DNA of 64,000 nucleotides from Leguminivora glycinivorella (GCF_023078275.1 NC_062993.1:9671252-9735251); one strand, 5' to 3'. Counted from the stretch's first letter, positions 43,030 through 55,992 are shown. Program-made: numbers and translations. Notes: generated by a model from the sequence alone, not told the origin.

Positions 43030-43395
43030 CCTAGAGTAGGTTTAGGTTAGGTTATAACTGTGACCACACACAAAAACGACCAGCTTACAGAGTAGGTTTA
43101 GGTTAGGTTAGAACTGTGATCACACAGAAACAAACGGCTTACCGAGTAGGTTTAGGTTAGGTTAGAACTGCGACCTACACTACAACCAATGGCTTTTAAA
43201 TTAGGTTTAGGTTAGGTTAGAACTGTGACCACACACAAAAACGACCAGCTTACAGAGTAGGTTTAGGTTAGGTTAGAACTGCGACACACTACAACCAATG
43301 GCTTTTAAATTAGGTTTAGGTTAGGTTAGAACTGTGACCACACACAAAAACGACCAGCTTACCGAGTAGGTTTGGGTTAGGTTAGAACTGTGACC
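43030..43395. repeat. About 55-60 bp tandem repeats (GTAGGTTTAGGTTAGGTTA)
   Basis: TAGGTTTAGGTTAGGTTA recurs about seven times (43036, 43095, 43148, 43203, 43259, 43313, 43369), each followed by GAACTGTGACCACAC or a variant and alternating ACGACCAGCTTAC / CCAATGGCTTT spacers. The GGTTA motifs look telomere-like but are embedded in a longer unit. Confidence 0.85.
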
Positions 43396-43811
43396 AAACA
43401 AACAGTTTACAAATTGTATAATTTTAGAAAGAAACATAATTGAAATAATATTATGCGTGAATTGTATTTAATGTAAAACAAAATGAAATGAAAAAACACG
43501 AAATGAAATATCACGATATAAAGTATACTCGGAATAAGTTATCTACGAAATAAAAGTTTACGGTTTGATTTTACTTGTGTCGATTGTTCTATGATATGAA
43601 CTGTCGATGAAATGAAATTATTTGAAACGTTGTCTTTGAAATAATATTCGAACAAGTGTCTGTCGGCGATTCAAGGGTAAACCCCCACTCTGTATATGGT
43701 AGGCGTGTTCAGTGGATACATGTAGAACTCAACATCATAGTGTAGGTAATAACGGAAAAAATGGATTAGTTACAATTGCCCCCCAGTCGAGATTTGCCCC
43801 GCTGTACCTTA

Positions 43812-44301
43812 ATATGTTAGTTCATTTGAATAAATTAATATAAAACCCAGTATGCAAACACCGTTTTGTCGCAAGTATTTTAGTGAAAAACACCCCATGC
43901 TGCATGCACAGAATCAAATTTTTAAATCCACTCGGAAAACCTACATAAACAAGTCTATTTATGTAATTTATGATTTCAATCAAAATTTTATACCGAAATG
44001 TCAAAATGATGGAAACGTGGGTATCCAACGTGATTTAGCATCCCATAACACATTCGAATTTTGATTCGATTCCGACGGTATAATTACAAGAGATTCGTTA
44101 ATAAATCAATCTCTAGCAAACGGTGCGTCCCGTTTTCTACACTTTGAAGTCACGGCTGTTAGAATTGTGCTGAACCATGTTGAATTAATAACATTAATTG
44201 GGGCTATTTTGGGATGATTTCGTAATGTGTGAAACGACAATGGTTGTTGTATTTCTTTGGCTTGTAAACTGTCTTTTTTTTCACTACAGAGGCAATGAAA
44301 T
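43812..44301. other. No gene or recognised repeat
   Basis: Nothing supportable. Confidence 0.4.
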
Positions 44302-44462
44302 ATAACCTAACCACAAAATTAAAATTTTGAAAAAACCCCCGACCGCGACATAGTAGACCGATTTTCATGAAACATGGCTAAGAACACTCCCGACTAACTC
44401 AGCTTTCAAAAAAAAAACTAAATCGGTATCGGTTCATCCGTTCTGGAGCTACGATCCCACAT

Positions 44463-44494
<32 letters not shown>

Positions 44495-44542
44495 GTCAAA
44501 CTTATAACACCCCGTCGTTTTTGCGTCGGGGGTTAAAAATGG
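44302..44542. mobile_element. Microsatellite element K, copy 2
   Basis: AAAAAACCCCCGACCGCGAC, CATGAAACATGGCTAAGAAC, (ACAG)n and GCGTCGGGGGTTAAAAAT in the same order as 27861-28112. Confidence 0.8.
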
Positions 44543-45376
44543 AACAAAGAATAGGATTTAGGTACTTATTTAATTTCTAATAAATCATAATACGAGCCAG
44601 TTTGAACGTGACTGGTTGATTTGCACAGATCATATTTCTGCAAATTTCCATTTTAGAGTTCCATATGAAAAATTACCATAAACATAACCCATGTAATTCG
44701 TCATAGTGGCCTGTCTGCACTAAGAAATTAGAGTCTCAATCAGTTATAAAATATCAGTTTTAAGGATCAGCTACTTAACTGGAAAAAAAAATATTTTCTG
44801 TAAAAAAAAAAAACCAAAGCGGTTTTTTACACTAAAGTACATATGAACATTCATACAATCACGCCTGTGTCCCATGAAGGGGTAGGAAGAGCACATGAAA
44901 CTACTCAAGTTTCAGTGCCACTCTTGGCAAATAAGGGCTTGGCAAATAACACTAAAGTAGTCTACAGAAAAAAAAACCAAAGCGGTTTTTTCTATTCATA
45001 ATTTTCTAAACTTTTAATTGATATTGTTCTGCGCAAAAATTCGCTAATTAATAATTGGTTAACTGAATTCTTTGCAAAATCAGTTTCTTAGAAATAATGT
45101 AGCAATAAAATTGTTCATCAACTACGTAAGCCTAAAACTTAAATTATACCTACTATAAATAATTTTAGGCAAATATTTAAACAATAATACTTCTCAGAAC
45201 TGTGTAAATGGTAAATTACAGTCACCTACAATAGTTTAAGTATATACCAATCATTTTGAAAAAAAAATTGACACGATCTTATTTGTATAGTCATATCATA
45301 TAGCCATAGAGCTTCGAAGTTTGCTAAATATGTAACACAATCTTTAAAAAAAAAAAAAATATTGACATAAAATAAA
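44543..45376. other. No gene; short duplicated segment
   Basis: AAACCAAAGCGGTTTTTT occurs at 44813 and 44977 with similar flanks. Otherwise AT-rich. Confidence 0.45.
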
Positions 45377-45530
45377 TATAGACATTCTAAGACAGATTGA
45401 CTGAGGCCTACGGTAAGCTCAAGAAGGCTTATGTTGTGGGTACTCAAACGACGATATATATAATATATAAATACTTATATACATAGAAAACATCCATGAC
45501 TCAGGAACAAATATATGTGCCAAAAGGAGG
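45377..45530 (-). mobile_element. SINE-1 fragment, minus strand
   Basis: Complement of TGTTCCTGAGTCATGGATGT, ATCGTTTGAGTACCCAC and AGCTTACCGTAGGCCTCAGT, the body of the SINE at 56330-56592. Confidence 0.75.
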
Positions 45531-45873
45531 GTGCAAGAAGTACAAATTGGTATGCCTTCTGGCATCAAATCGGCCATTTCTACTGTTGTATATTTTGTGC
45601 AAAAAGTTTAAATAAAAAGAAAAAAATAATAAGATTATGGTCCGACATTACAAAATCACTCTAACTATACAGGTTGAGCGTACAGTAAGTAGCATTAAAT
45701 TAGCGGATATATATGTGAGCTAAGGAAGAACTTTGGAATCCGGTTACTTCAGAACTCGTTAAAGTAAAATGCTTCTTAAACTTTTAAACATGGCGGCGAG
45801 CCACTTACACTCTGAGCTTTCATGTCATGACATGAAATGTCTCAATGAAATGTCAATAAATAGCTTTATATAC
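45531..45873. other. No gene or recognised repeat
   Basis: Nothing supportable. Confidence 0.4.
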
Positions 45874-45874
45874 G

Positions 45875-46058
45875 ACTAGCTTTTTCCCGCGGCTTCGCTC
45901 GCGTTAGAAAGAGACAAAAAGTAGCCTATGTCACTATCTATCCCTTCAACTATCTCCACTTAAAAATCACGACAATTCGTAGCTCCGTTTTGCCGTGAAG
46001 GACGGACAAACAAACAGACACACACACTTTCCCATTTATAATATGTATTAGTATGGAT
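45875..46058 (-). mobile_element. F1 element, minus strand
   Basis: ACTAGCTTTTTCCCGCGGCT to TTATAATATGTATTAGTATG in reversed F1 order; internally deleted. Confidence 0.75.
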
Positions 46059-46171
46059 ATGGATTGACATATGTCACTTATATCAGTGTAATCAAGGTGC
46101 ATTGTTAATCCACGAATAGATGACGTGCTAGCGTTATACTTAGGTACTTGTGTATTTCATACATGCAATTA

Positions 46172-46604
46172 ATTTTTCCCCTCACTAGCTCGGAAACACG
46201 TGTTTTGTCCTTTAATACCAGCGGGTAAAAACGCATTTTATCCACTAGTGGGTAAAGTAATTTGACCTTGAATATAATCAAATTAACTGCTTTAAAATTG
46301 ATAAAAGTAGGTGAATCTAGTAATAAAGATGATTTACCACCTGTAGAACTACTGGAAGCAGTGATAAACGCATTTTTTGCGTTGTAGTTTCCTCGCTATA
46401 GTGAGGGGAAAAGTTTTGTGTTACACTCGGGTGCAAATGTATTTAACTTCTCGTGTGTTAAAAAACTCGCAAGTTCAGGATTCTATTCTCGAACCACTCG
46501 CTTCGCTCGTGGTTCAACTATAGACTCCTTTCACTTGCTCGTTTTTCAATTCCACACTCGGCGTTAAAATACAACTTTGCCCCCTTGTATAACAAATAAC
46601 TATT
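46172..46604. repeat. 440-bp dispersed repeat H, copy 2
   Basis: Nearly identical to 18106-18545, same orientation, with a few small deletions (for example ACTACTATTATAAGC against ACTACTGGAAGC). Confidence 0.8.
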
Positions 46605-46767
46605 CCCACTTCCCCCACCGCAAAATATAATAAAAACCAACCATCAAAAATACAAAATTCGACATGTACCTAATAAATTTCGCCTCTTTACGGGGCATTC
46701 TCAGATTGTCCGCAAAAAAACACCCGATTCTACCTCTATAGAAAATAGACCTCTTGTAGTGTCTAAA

Positions 46768-47010
46768 ACAACAGTTAACTGTTTCAGTACGGATGATGTT
46801 TTTTTACGCACTAGTGCGAGAAGTGATTCATTTCTAGTCAGTTCGAAACTTCGGAGGGCTATCTGTACTGAAAAATTTCGTACGATACACGTGCGAAAAG
46901 GAAATTCGTTACTCATGTCGATTTAAAACACTCCCTTCGGTCGTGTTTTAATTTATGGCCACTCGTTTCCAACTTCCTTTTTTCCGCACTTGTATCGTAA
47001 TGTACTATAT
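46768..47010. mobile_element. Repeat family G copy
   Basis: CGTACGATACACGTGCGAAA, TTCGTTACTCATGTCGATTT and CACTTGTATCGTAATGTACT match family G blocks at 24538-24912. Confidence 0.65.
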
Positions 47011-48008
47011 TATTGTTTGAATAACGTAACAGCTGGCAAATAAAATAGATAGGTACATTATGTACTATATCTACTGCCATATTCAAACAATACTTCTAAG
47101 ATTTGAGTAAGATCTAACTGCGATAATGATACCGATCTGACATTTCCAAAACGGAGATTATTACCACATTCGATACATTCTTACCTTATATCTGACGATT
47201 AAACAAAATGGTCCGGCATCCGTGCGTCATATAAACGCGTAATATTACACTTTTGAATCCGACTGTACTAAAATCCAGTGACTTCCTTCCATTCTGATTT
47301 ATCTCTCGCTTTAACGCTAAGCTAGCTACAATTATGCCATCCACAGACGAACGGGGAAAGAGAACGCGTGTCTTTGGTTTAAAGTGCACTTTAGTTTGAA
47401 GCCAGTGAACAACATCATAAAAAAGTTCACAGAAGATTGTAATGGTCAGAGTAACAGCTTATTACAAGTGAAGGCAGTAATATTGTCAAGTGGTAACGAT
47501 GACAATGTAAAAAAAGTACCTGTGGTAAGAAATAAGAGTATAATTACATTTTTCTTTTTTAGGCAGTCACACTGCTACATACAAATAATAAACAGAAGCA
47601 ATTAGCAATCACCAAAGAAAACGTGATCTCGGCCTCGCCACCAATGGAACCACTAATTCAGTTTTTAAAATTATGATTTTTTTTATTTTAACGCCTATCT
47701 GTTCAAGACATTGCCGTCCAAACTAAGCATAAAATGATGAATTAAAATATTAATTAGATAATTTAAAGTAATATAATATGACGCTAGGAACCAGAACTAA
47801 GAGTAGTATGTATGTACTTTATTTAGCATATGTCGAAACTTAAAAAGGCCATATCTACTATAAAATGTTGTACGATACACGTGCAAAAAAGTAATTTGTA
47901 ACTCATGACGATTTAAAATATTCCCCTCAGTCATGTGATCTTTGCAAAGTAAACTCAAACTGAGTCAAGCGAATCGAATATTTCAGTGTCAGACTCGTGT
48001 TATCTGTA
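47011..48008. other. No supported gene; family G scrap near 47870
   Basis: TTGTACGATACACGTGCAAA at 47867 belongs to family G. A 73-codon ORF at 47384-47605 has no recognisable domain. Confidence 0.4.
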
Positions 48009-48145
48009 AGTCCGTTTTCACATTATCCGATCCGATATCGGATGTCAGATGTATTGAAATCAATGGAAAAAATCCAAGATGGCGCCTGTAATGTATGGGA
48101 TATCGGTCCTACATCCGATATTGGATCGGATAATATGAAAATGTA
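48009..48145. mobile_element. Harbinger-like MITE, TAA target
   Basis: GTCCGTTTTCACATTATCCG and CGGATAATATGAAAATGTAT with CGATCCGATATCGGATGTC inside; TAA on both sides. Confidence 0.85.
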
Positions 48146-48395
48146 TTAAAGTTAATAATTTAGTACAAAGCTGTTACTCTGTCCAATTTAATATCGGTAA
48201 CTCTTCGCAGAATATTTATTTCAGTTCTTCAGCACATTATAGCGATTACTTGCTTTGACTTTTACGTCTCTCGTGCAGTAAAACTGACATTACTGCCGTC
48301 AAGCGAATATAGCGCTTAATTAATTGAATTAAAGTCTTTATTGCGTGCCAGCTTGTATTTACGGTGTATAATTAGGGCGAGTTGTGGTTTCCTTG

Positions 48396-49035
48396 TAGGG
48401 ATTGGAATCCGGTCTGGGGGATCCGGTAATCCTACCGGGTTTATACCGGATCCGGTAAAATAAAAAGATACACATAATCCCAACAGGTTATGGGCTTAGA
48501 CAATGTAAAGACGACGAATGGAAGGTGTGAGTTAGGCAAGGTACGAATGGAAAAATTGTAAATATGAATATACACAATATACCTACACATACATATACAT
48601 GCAATCATGTCCACAGACATACAACCCATAAATGGGTAGGCAGAACACATAAAACTACTAAATTGGCCAAATAAGGGGTTGAAAGAAAACGAAACATACG
48701 AATATAAAAAACTTAGTTACATTTTCCAATTTGGTTTTGCAGATTGACGTTAAAATGTTAAAAAAAATCCGTAAGATGTATTTTATTATTAAAAAAATCA
48801 TCATAAAAATATAAGAATAATGAGAAAAATCGGTAATTTATTTATATTTGATATCCCTACAGTAGGCTACAGGAACGCGGAGATAGACTACCCGTCCTTA
48901 TGTCATTAATACAGTTAGAAGAAGACGTGGCATCTATCTCGCGGCGACATACTCCCGCGGCCATCATGTGCTAGGCCTACAGGAACCGGATACGGTCCGG
49001 CCGGATTCTGTCTGTAATCCGGTTTGCAATCCCTA
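48396..49035. mobile_element. TIR element (TAGGGATTG ... CAATCCCTA)
   Basis: TAGGGATTGGAATCCGGTCT at the left and AATCCGGTTTGCAATCCCTA at the right, both rich in CCGGATCCGG motifs. The ends resemble hAT termini but flanking octamers do not match, so class is uncertain. Confidence 0.55.
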
Positions 49036-50131
49036 CTATGTTGTTAATGTGATTTGAGCTTTAATGGTGGGTAATAAGGTGTATTTTATTTGTAAGATGT
49101 ATTTGTTTCGTGGGAGTCGACATGTGGCGCGAATGGTCACCTATTAAGCTTTGTAATTTGGGTGGCGTGAGTTACAGCGGTTTCATAAGCGGAGCGGATA
49201 GTTAAAAAAATGGCAAATAATGATAAAAATATTTAGCATTGTAATTTTACAAGACATTGATATAAATGATAGTTAAATCTATTAGCGAATTAACAGTTTT
49301 TCATATTTTCCTAAAAAGTTTCAAAGATGAAAATTAGATATTGCATTTTATTAAAATTCACGTTAAAATAATAACTCGGTGTCATCATGTCATAATGCAG
49401 TACATTGTCTAACGAGATAATACTTAAATGTAAGTAAAAATCAAGCATTGTATAGGAAAGGAAATTTGAACTTTAAAATTTCATGTCATGACTCACTTAC
49501 TTCTCCCTCTTATTTACCCGAGATATGTGACTATTTTCCTAGTTCGGGCGCACGCAACACTGCACGTAATATAAGCGAAACGCATAAATGTAACATTACC
49601 AATAAGGTTTTTTTCAATAAATTATTCTATCTATTATTACTTTTCTTGATATATAAACAAACCGAAGAAAATGAACTTATTTTATCAAGACTTTAGAACA
49701 GGATGTTCCTAACTTGATAGGAATGCTAACGCGACACAGCTTCGCCTCTTGGCATAAGTAAAATTAATGAAAACTTTGTTAGATTCTGACTCTCTAGAAG
49801 ATTGCTAGCCACAGTTTGAGAAATGCTGCATTGGAATATAAAGAAAATGTGCCACATTAAAAAAAAACTCAACGATTTGAAAAGCTTAAATATCGCTTAG
49901 AGTGAGGCCAAAACCTTTCCCTAGGCAGGCACATCAGTAACTGACAAATAAAATATAGGCTCGTTGAAAAGCGATTTGTCGCGTCGTTACAAACAGAACA
50001 ATGCGCTATTAGCGTTTAGACGCTCCGCCGATCGCCGATCGCAGCTTTAGTTCCAAACTAGGTCTAATTTGTTGTTAGCGATAAAAAGTACCTTATTAGT
50101 CGGAACTGGATGAAATTAACTCTACATTTTA
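49036..50131. other. No supported gene
   Basis: An 82-codon ORF at 49448-49696 has no recognisable domain. No repeat recognised. Confidence 0.4.
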
Positions 50132-50355
50132 AAGATGTAAAATCGGGTAACTCACGTAATCGATGATCGCTGATCGCGAGCTGCGGGCCGCAGTCTGCGT
50201 CGGGATACCATCGTCATCGAAAATGCTCCTCATTACGGAGCGAAACGTGTCGAGCGATCTTCGACAATTTACATGACCCGACCCGACCTACCTACCTGCC
50301 TGATTTTACATGTTCAATAATCATGTCAGTGTCTCACGGTAGTTTTATTATTAAA
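50132..50355 (+). mobile_element. PLE 3' fragment with core-less hammerhead-like motif
   Basis: GCTCC-TCATTAC-GGAGC-GAAACGTGTCGAGCG at 50225-50256; CATCGAAAAT stands where CUGANGA is expected. Flanked by CGGGTAACTCACGTAATCGA upstream and GTGTCTCACGGTAGTTTTAT downstream, as in the related copies. Confidence 0.65.
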
Positions 50356-50475
50356 ATAATTGCGGGGAAATTTGATAATTAATGTTAAATGTAAATAAAT
50401 TACGATACAGCAAGGAAATGTGGTACAAAGTGCAAAGCTTCATGAGCCTATCATAAGATATTAAAGAGTGGGCCT

Positions 50476-50695
50476 ATCAAGAGTGAACAGGCATCTTCTG
50501 GGCGAGCTCAGTCCATCGTAGGCCACGTCTTTGCCTTCGGCTAGTCTGTGGTCAAGAGTAAGCCCATTTATAATAAATAAATAAAAAATATTAGCTAACT
50601 TTTAAGTTTAGTCTTAGTTTCTTATATAATTATGTAAATAGGTATGTTAATGTATAATATAATAAAGATTTAAGAAATAATAAATTCATCTCTCT
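50476..50695 (+). mobile_element. Two adjacent truncated LINE 3' ends
   Basis: 50476-50585 is the TCAAGAGTGAACAGGCATCT tail ending in an AATAAATAAATAAA run. 50586-50695 (TTAGCTAACTTTTAAGTTTA onward) matches the 3' UTR at 30549-30600. Confidence 0.65.
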
Positions 50696-50727
50696 CGCTA
50701 TTCCGTAATCCTGCAAAGGATACATAC

Positions 50728-50958
50728 ATATAGGAGATGCAAGCACTAATTGTTCGCCCTTAGAGTTGGTCAAAAAGGCGCCTAACCTTATCAGAGATAA
50801 CATACACTAAAGAAATTTCGGCGGGTACCACGGCGGGCGTGTGTTCTAGTGGTGAAGACGTTAGCCGCGTAAGCTGAAGACACGGGTCCGATTCCCGGCT
50901 CGGCCACCAGTGGGCCTTGCCGTTTTTTCTTTCATGTACGATATCTATTTCAATTTAT
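50728..50958 (+). mobile_element. tRNA-derived SINE-2 with leader
   Basis: Leader GGAGATGCAAGCAC and TTAGAGTTGGTCAAAAAGGC (unfilled relative of 13711-15096), then a tRNA-like head with TCTAGTGGTGAAGACG (A box) and GGTCCGATTCC (B box, 50885-50895), CCACCAGTGGGCCTTGCCGT and the tail TTTTTTCTTTCATGTACGAT. Confidence 0.7.
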
Positions 50959-50963
50959 AAATA

Positions 50964-52113
<1,150 letters not shown>

Positions 52114-53622
52114 CAAATTATCATGCTAGGAGGTGAACTTTGAAAAATCCTTTCTTAGTGCTCCTCTAAGGAACTTCCGTGTCAATTTGAAATCTCTTGA
52201 ACCAGAAGTAAAGATGAAAACTAAAGCTATACTTATGGCTATTTTGGATATTTTAACCCCATTGCACAACAACATCAGGGGAGAAAATCTCTTTTCCACG
52301 TCATTAGATTTTAAAATCGTTGTATTTATTGTGATCAGCGACCTGATAAACCATAAAAACGATACCCATATTGTGTTTTAGACTTTACCCCCTTTGCACC
52401 CCTTTAGGGGTCAAATTTTCAAAAAACCTGAAACATGTATTTAGTCATATGTCTTTAGGAATCCTCCTGTGAAGTTTCGAATAAAATAGTCAAACTAATC
52501 TTGTTTCCCCATACAAACTTTGAACCCCCATTTCACCCTTTTAAGAGGAGAATTTTGTAAAATCCTTTCTTAGTGCTCCTCTACACCATATAAGGAACCT
52601 ATGTGCCAAATTTGAAAGCTCTAGGACCAGCGGTTTCGGCTGTGTATTGATATATTATGTCAGTTAGTCAGTCAGTCAGTTTCTTCTTTTACATATTTTT
52701 TGATATTTAAACCCCATTGCACTACAACAGGGGAGAAGGTATTTCACTTTCGCCTCGTTAGATTTTAAAAACGTTGTATTTATCGTGATCAGCGACCCAA
52801 TAAACCGTAAAAACGATACCCATATTAGTTTTTTGACTTTATCACCCCCTTTTCACCCTTTTAAGGGTTAAATTTTCAAAAAACCTGAAACACGTCTTTA
52901 GTCATATGTTTTAGGATCCCTTCTGTGAAGTTTCGAATAAAACAGTGAAACTAACATTGTTTCCCCATACAAACTTTGAACCCCCATTTGACCCCCTTGG
53001 GAGGCGAATTTTGAAAAATCCTTTCTTAGTGCTCCTCTACACTATATAAGGAACCTACGTGCCAAATTTGACATCTCTAGGACCAGCGGTTTCGGCTGTG
53101 CGTTGATATGTCAGTCAGTCAGTCAATATCTTCTTTTATATATTTTTTTGATATTTAAACCCCATTGCACCACAACAGGGGAGAAGGTATTTCACTTCCG
53201 CCTCGTTAGATTTTATAAACGTTGTATTTATCGTGATCAGCGACCCGATAAACCATAAAAACGATACCCATATTGATTTTTTGACTTTATCACCCCCTTT
53301 TCACCATTTTAGGAGTTAAATTTTCAAAAAACCTGAAACACGTATTCAGTCATATGTCTTAAGGAGCCTTCCTGTGAAGTTTCGAATAAAATAGGCAAAC
53401 TAATCTTGTTTCCCCATACAAACTTTGAACCCCCATTTGACCCCCTTAGGAGGTGAATTTTGAAAATTCCTTTCTTAGTGCTCCTCTACACTATATAAGG
53501 AACCTACGTGCCAAATTTGAAATCTTTAGAACCAGCGGTTTCGGCTGTGCGTTGATATGTCAGTCAGTCAGTCAGTTAGTCAGTCAGTCAGCTTCTTCTT
53601 TTATATATTTAGATAGATTGCC
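52114..53622 (+). repeat. Four tandem units of element F3
   Basis: AATCCTTTCTTAGTGCTCCT (or one-base variants) occurs at about 52147, 52561, 53019 and 53467, spacing about 415-458 bases. Each unit carries CCAGCGGTTTCGGCTGTG, a (GTCA)n microsatellite, CCCCATTGCACNACAACAGG and CTGAAACACGT. A single solo unit is at 29623. Confidence 0.85.
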
Positions 53623-53943
53623 CATTAGGTTTATTAAGACAGTCCTCAATTTGTCCTTATCAAGTCAGTGTAGAGTTTGACGTTTCTCGGATTATTTCTT
53701 CTTTTTCACAGCTAATCTTCTCCAAAATCACGTTTTAGTGAAAAACTTATGAAATTAGGACTTAATTTATGGCCTCCAAACATTGAACAGTTTGTTTGTA
53801 AACAGGTTTAGTTACTTATTAAGTTATTATAAACGTACGATAACATACTCATTATGTTCGAACCCATTAGGTAAACACACATTACCGTATAATTATCGCC
53901 AAAATACATGATATTGAATAATAATAATCTCAAAAAATCTTTT
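53623..53943. other. No gene or recognised repeat
   Basis: Nothing supportable. Confidence 0.4.
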
Positions 53944-54516
53944 TTAGGGTTCCGTAGTCAACTAGGAACCCTTATAGTTTCGCCATGTCTGTCTGTCCGT
54001 CCGTCCGTCCGTCCGTCCGTCCGTCTGTCCGTCCGTCCGTCCGTCCGTCCGTCCGTCCGCGGATAATCTCAGTAACCGTTTGCACTAGAAAGCTGAAATT
54101 TGGTACCAATATGTATATTAATCACGCCAACAAAGTGCGAAAATAAAAAATGGAAAAAAATGTTTTTTTAGGGTACCACCCCTACATGTAAAGTGGGGGC
54201 TGATATTTTTTTTCATTCCAACCCCAACGTGTGATATATTGTTGGATAGGTATTTAAAAATGAGTAAGGGTTTACTAAGATCGTTTTTTGAAAATATTAA
54301 TATTTTCGGAAATAATCGCTCCTAAAGGAAAAAAAAGTGCGTCCCCCCCCTCTAACTTTTGAACCATATGTTTAAAAAATCACAAAAGTAGAACTTTATA
54401 AACACTTTCTAGGAAAATTGTTATGAACTTGATAGGTTCAGTAGTTTTTGAGAAAAATACGGAAAACTACGGAACCCTACACTGAGCGTGGCACGACACG
54501 CTCTTGGCCGGTTTTT
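53944..54516 (+). mobile_element. Microsatellite element F4, copy 2
   Basis: AGGGTTCCGTAGTCAACTAG to CTCTTGGCCGGTTTTTTATT, with an expanded (CCGT)n tract at 53996-54058. Confidence 0.85.
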
Positions 54517-54804
54517 TATTATTATCTTATGAACAGTTAGGCACAACATTATTAAAATCAATCACCCTATACTTATCTTTTATCAATATAATCACTTATT
54601 ACTTGTTATCAATATGTGGACATTAGTATGCGAAGTGCATTAAGATTTTGGTTACTTTCAATATTTTGATAATAATAACGGCTTCATATTTCTTACAATC
54701 AGGTCTTCCAACACAAAAATTCTTTGATTCAAAAACCGACTACCTACTTAAACGACTATACAATTAACTCAGTTACGGATCATACACAGTGAAATAACTA
54801 AAAA

Positions 54805-55302
54805 GGACCGTTCAAACTTTGCGTAATGACTTTTGAGGGCATACTGAACTAGATTTACTACGGGACTAATTTATTTATTTATTTATTTACGTAAGAAATG
54901 CTGAAAACGCAAAAAAAATTGGCTGTTTCATATATTTGGACTGTCACCGGCTTAGGACCGCGTGCGTCGGGCTTTGCCCGACAATTTAAGTTAGAGGGTT
55001 CAGTAGGCGCCCGGCTTAGTACCGCGTGCGTCGGGCTTCAGGCGCCCGGCTTAGGACCGCGTGCATCGGGCTTCGTCGGGCGAAGCCCGATGCACGCAGT
55101 CCTAAGCTGGGCGCCTACCGCCTACTAATGCTGAAAATGCAAAAAAAATTGGCTGTTTCATACATTTCGACTGTCATGATCATGATACAGCTAATTTATA
55201 TGGAACATCCAATTTTTTTTCGTGATATCAGCATTGGTCCAATAACAAAAGTTATGACCCCATTATGACCTCAAAAGTCACCATGCAAAGTTTGAACGGT
55301 CC
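54805..55302. mobile_element. TIR element (GGACCGTTCAAACTTTGC), 498 bp
   Basis: GGACCGTTCAAACTTTGCGT (left) and GCAAAGTTTGAACGGTCC (right), with TGACTTTTGAGGGCATA / TATGACCTCAAAAGTCA inside. The centre has several GCGTCGGGCTTTGCCCGA-like palindromic blocks (54960-55115). Confidence 0.8.
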
Positions 55303-55992
55303 TTTAAAAGGCGATTCTCAGCGCGGTAACGGATTAGGAATTTCACCACCCCTTTCCTCCCATAAGGTATTGTAGAAGTCGACTGTGGGATATGGGTTCA
55401 ATAGTGGTGTGGGCTAGCAACCTGTCACTGCAATATCATAATTTCGTTTTTTTCAACCCCTCAATTGCTAAGACTGGCATTGAACTCTGAGCAGTTCCAT
55501 GTGCTCTGCCTACTACCAGTATATATAGGCGTGAGTTTGTGTATGTATAACGATCAAGGTCATTATCATTACACATAATTCTTCTGGATTTTGTTACTAT
55601 CACATCTACCTACAGAATATGAAGAGCCAGTTGTCACAAAAAAATGCCAAAGGTGTAATTTAATTACTATGTATATGATAACGTGTTAAAAAATCACACG
55701 TTTATTCATACTTATTACATTTGAACCCACTACTTACTTAATCAATTTAATTTCACATAATCTTATACTTATGACATTTCGGGTGGTCACAACAAAATCA
55801 TAAATACGTTTTAATCACGGTCACGCTACCAAACTAAAATCAACTTTACTCTTTCCAAATTAAAAGCTTTATCGTATAACATTCTCAAGCTTCGATTTGC
55901 AGAGAGGCCTAACGCGAAGACCGAAGTTAAAAAATCGCGGGTATCTTCTGAGTTACTCGAATAGGGCTAGTTTCCTAGTCAAATCAGCTACT
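55303..55992. other. No gene or recognised repeat
   Basis: Nothing supportable. Confidence 0.4.

Larger units (their letters stand above)
41401..43682. mobile_element. Middle element of the stack, interrupted by mariner
   Basis: GTACCCTTGTTTCGCCGACA near 41409 is mirrored by CTGTCGGCGATTCAAGGGTA near 43660. Both flanks are rich in short motifs of the TTTCATCGA / TCGATGAAA kind. The mariner and a 60-bp tandem array lie inside. Confidence 0.55.
40963..43806. mobile_element. Outer TIR element of a nested stack
   Basis: TACAGCGGGGCAAGTCTCGA at 40963 and its inverse TCGAGATTTGCCCCGCTGTA ending at 43806, with about 110 further bases of partial complementarity up to TATACAGAGTGGGG / CCCCACTCTGTATAT. 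A related end is at 51093-51140. Confidence 0.7.

Noticed and set aside
43030..43395. Interstitial telomere repeats (TTAGG)
   Set aside because: GGTTA words occur only as part of a 55-60-bp unit; no uninterrupted TTAGG run exists.
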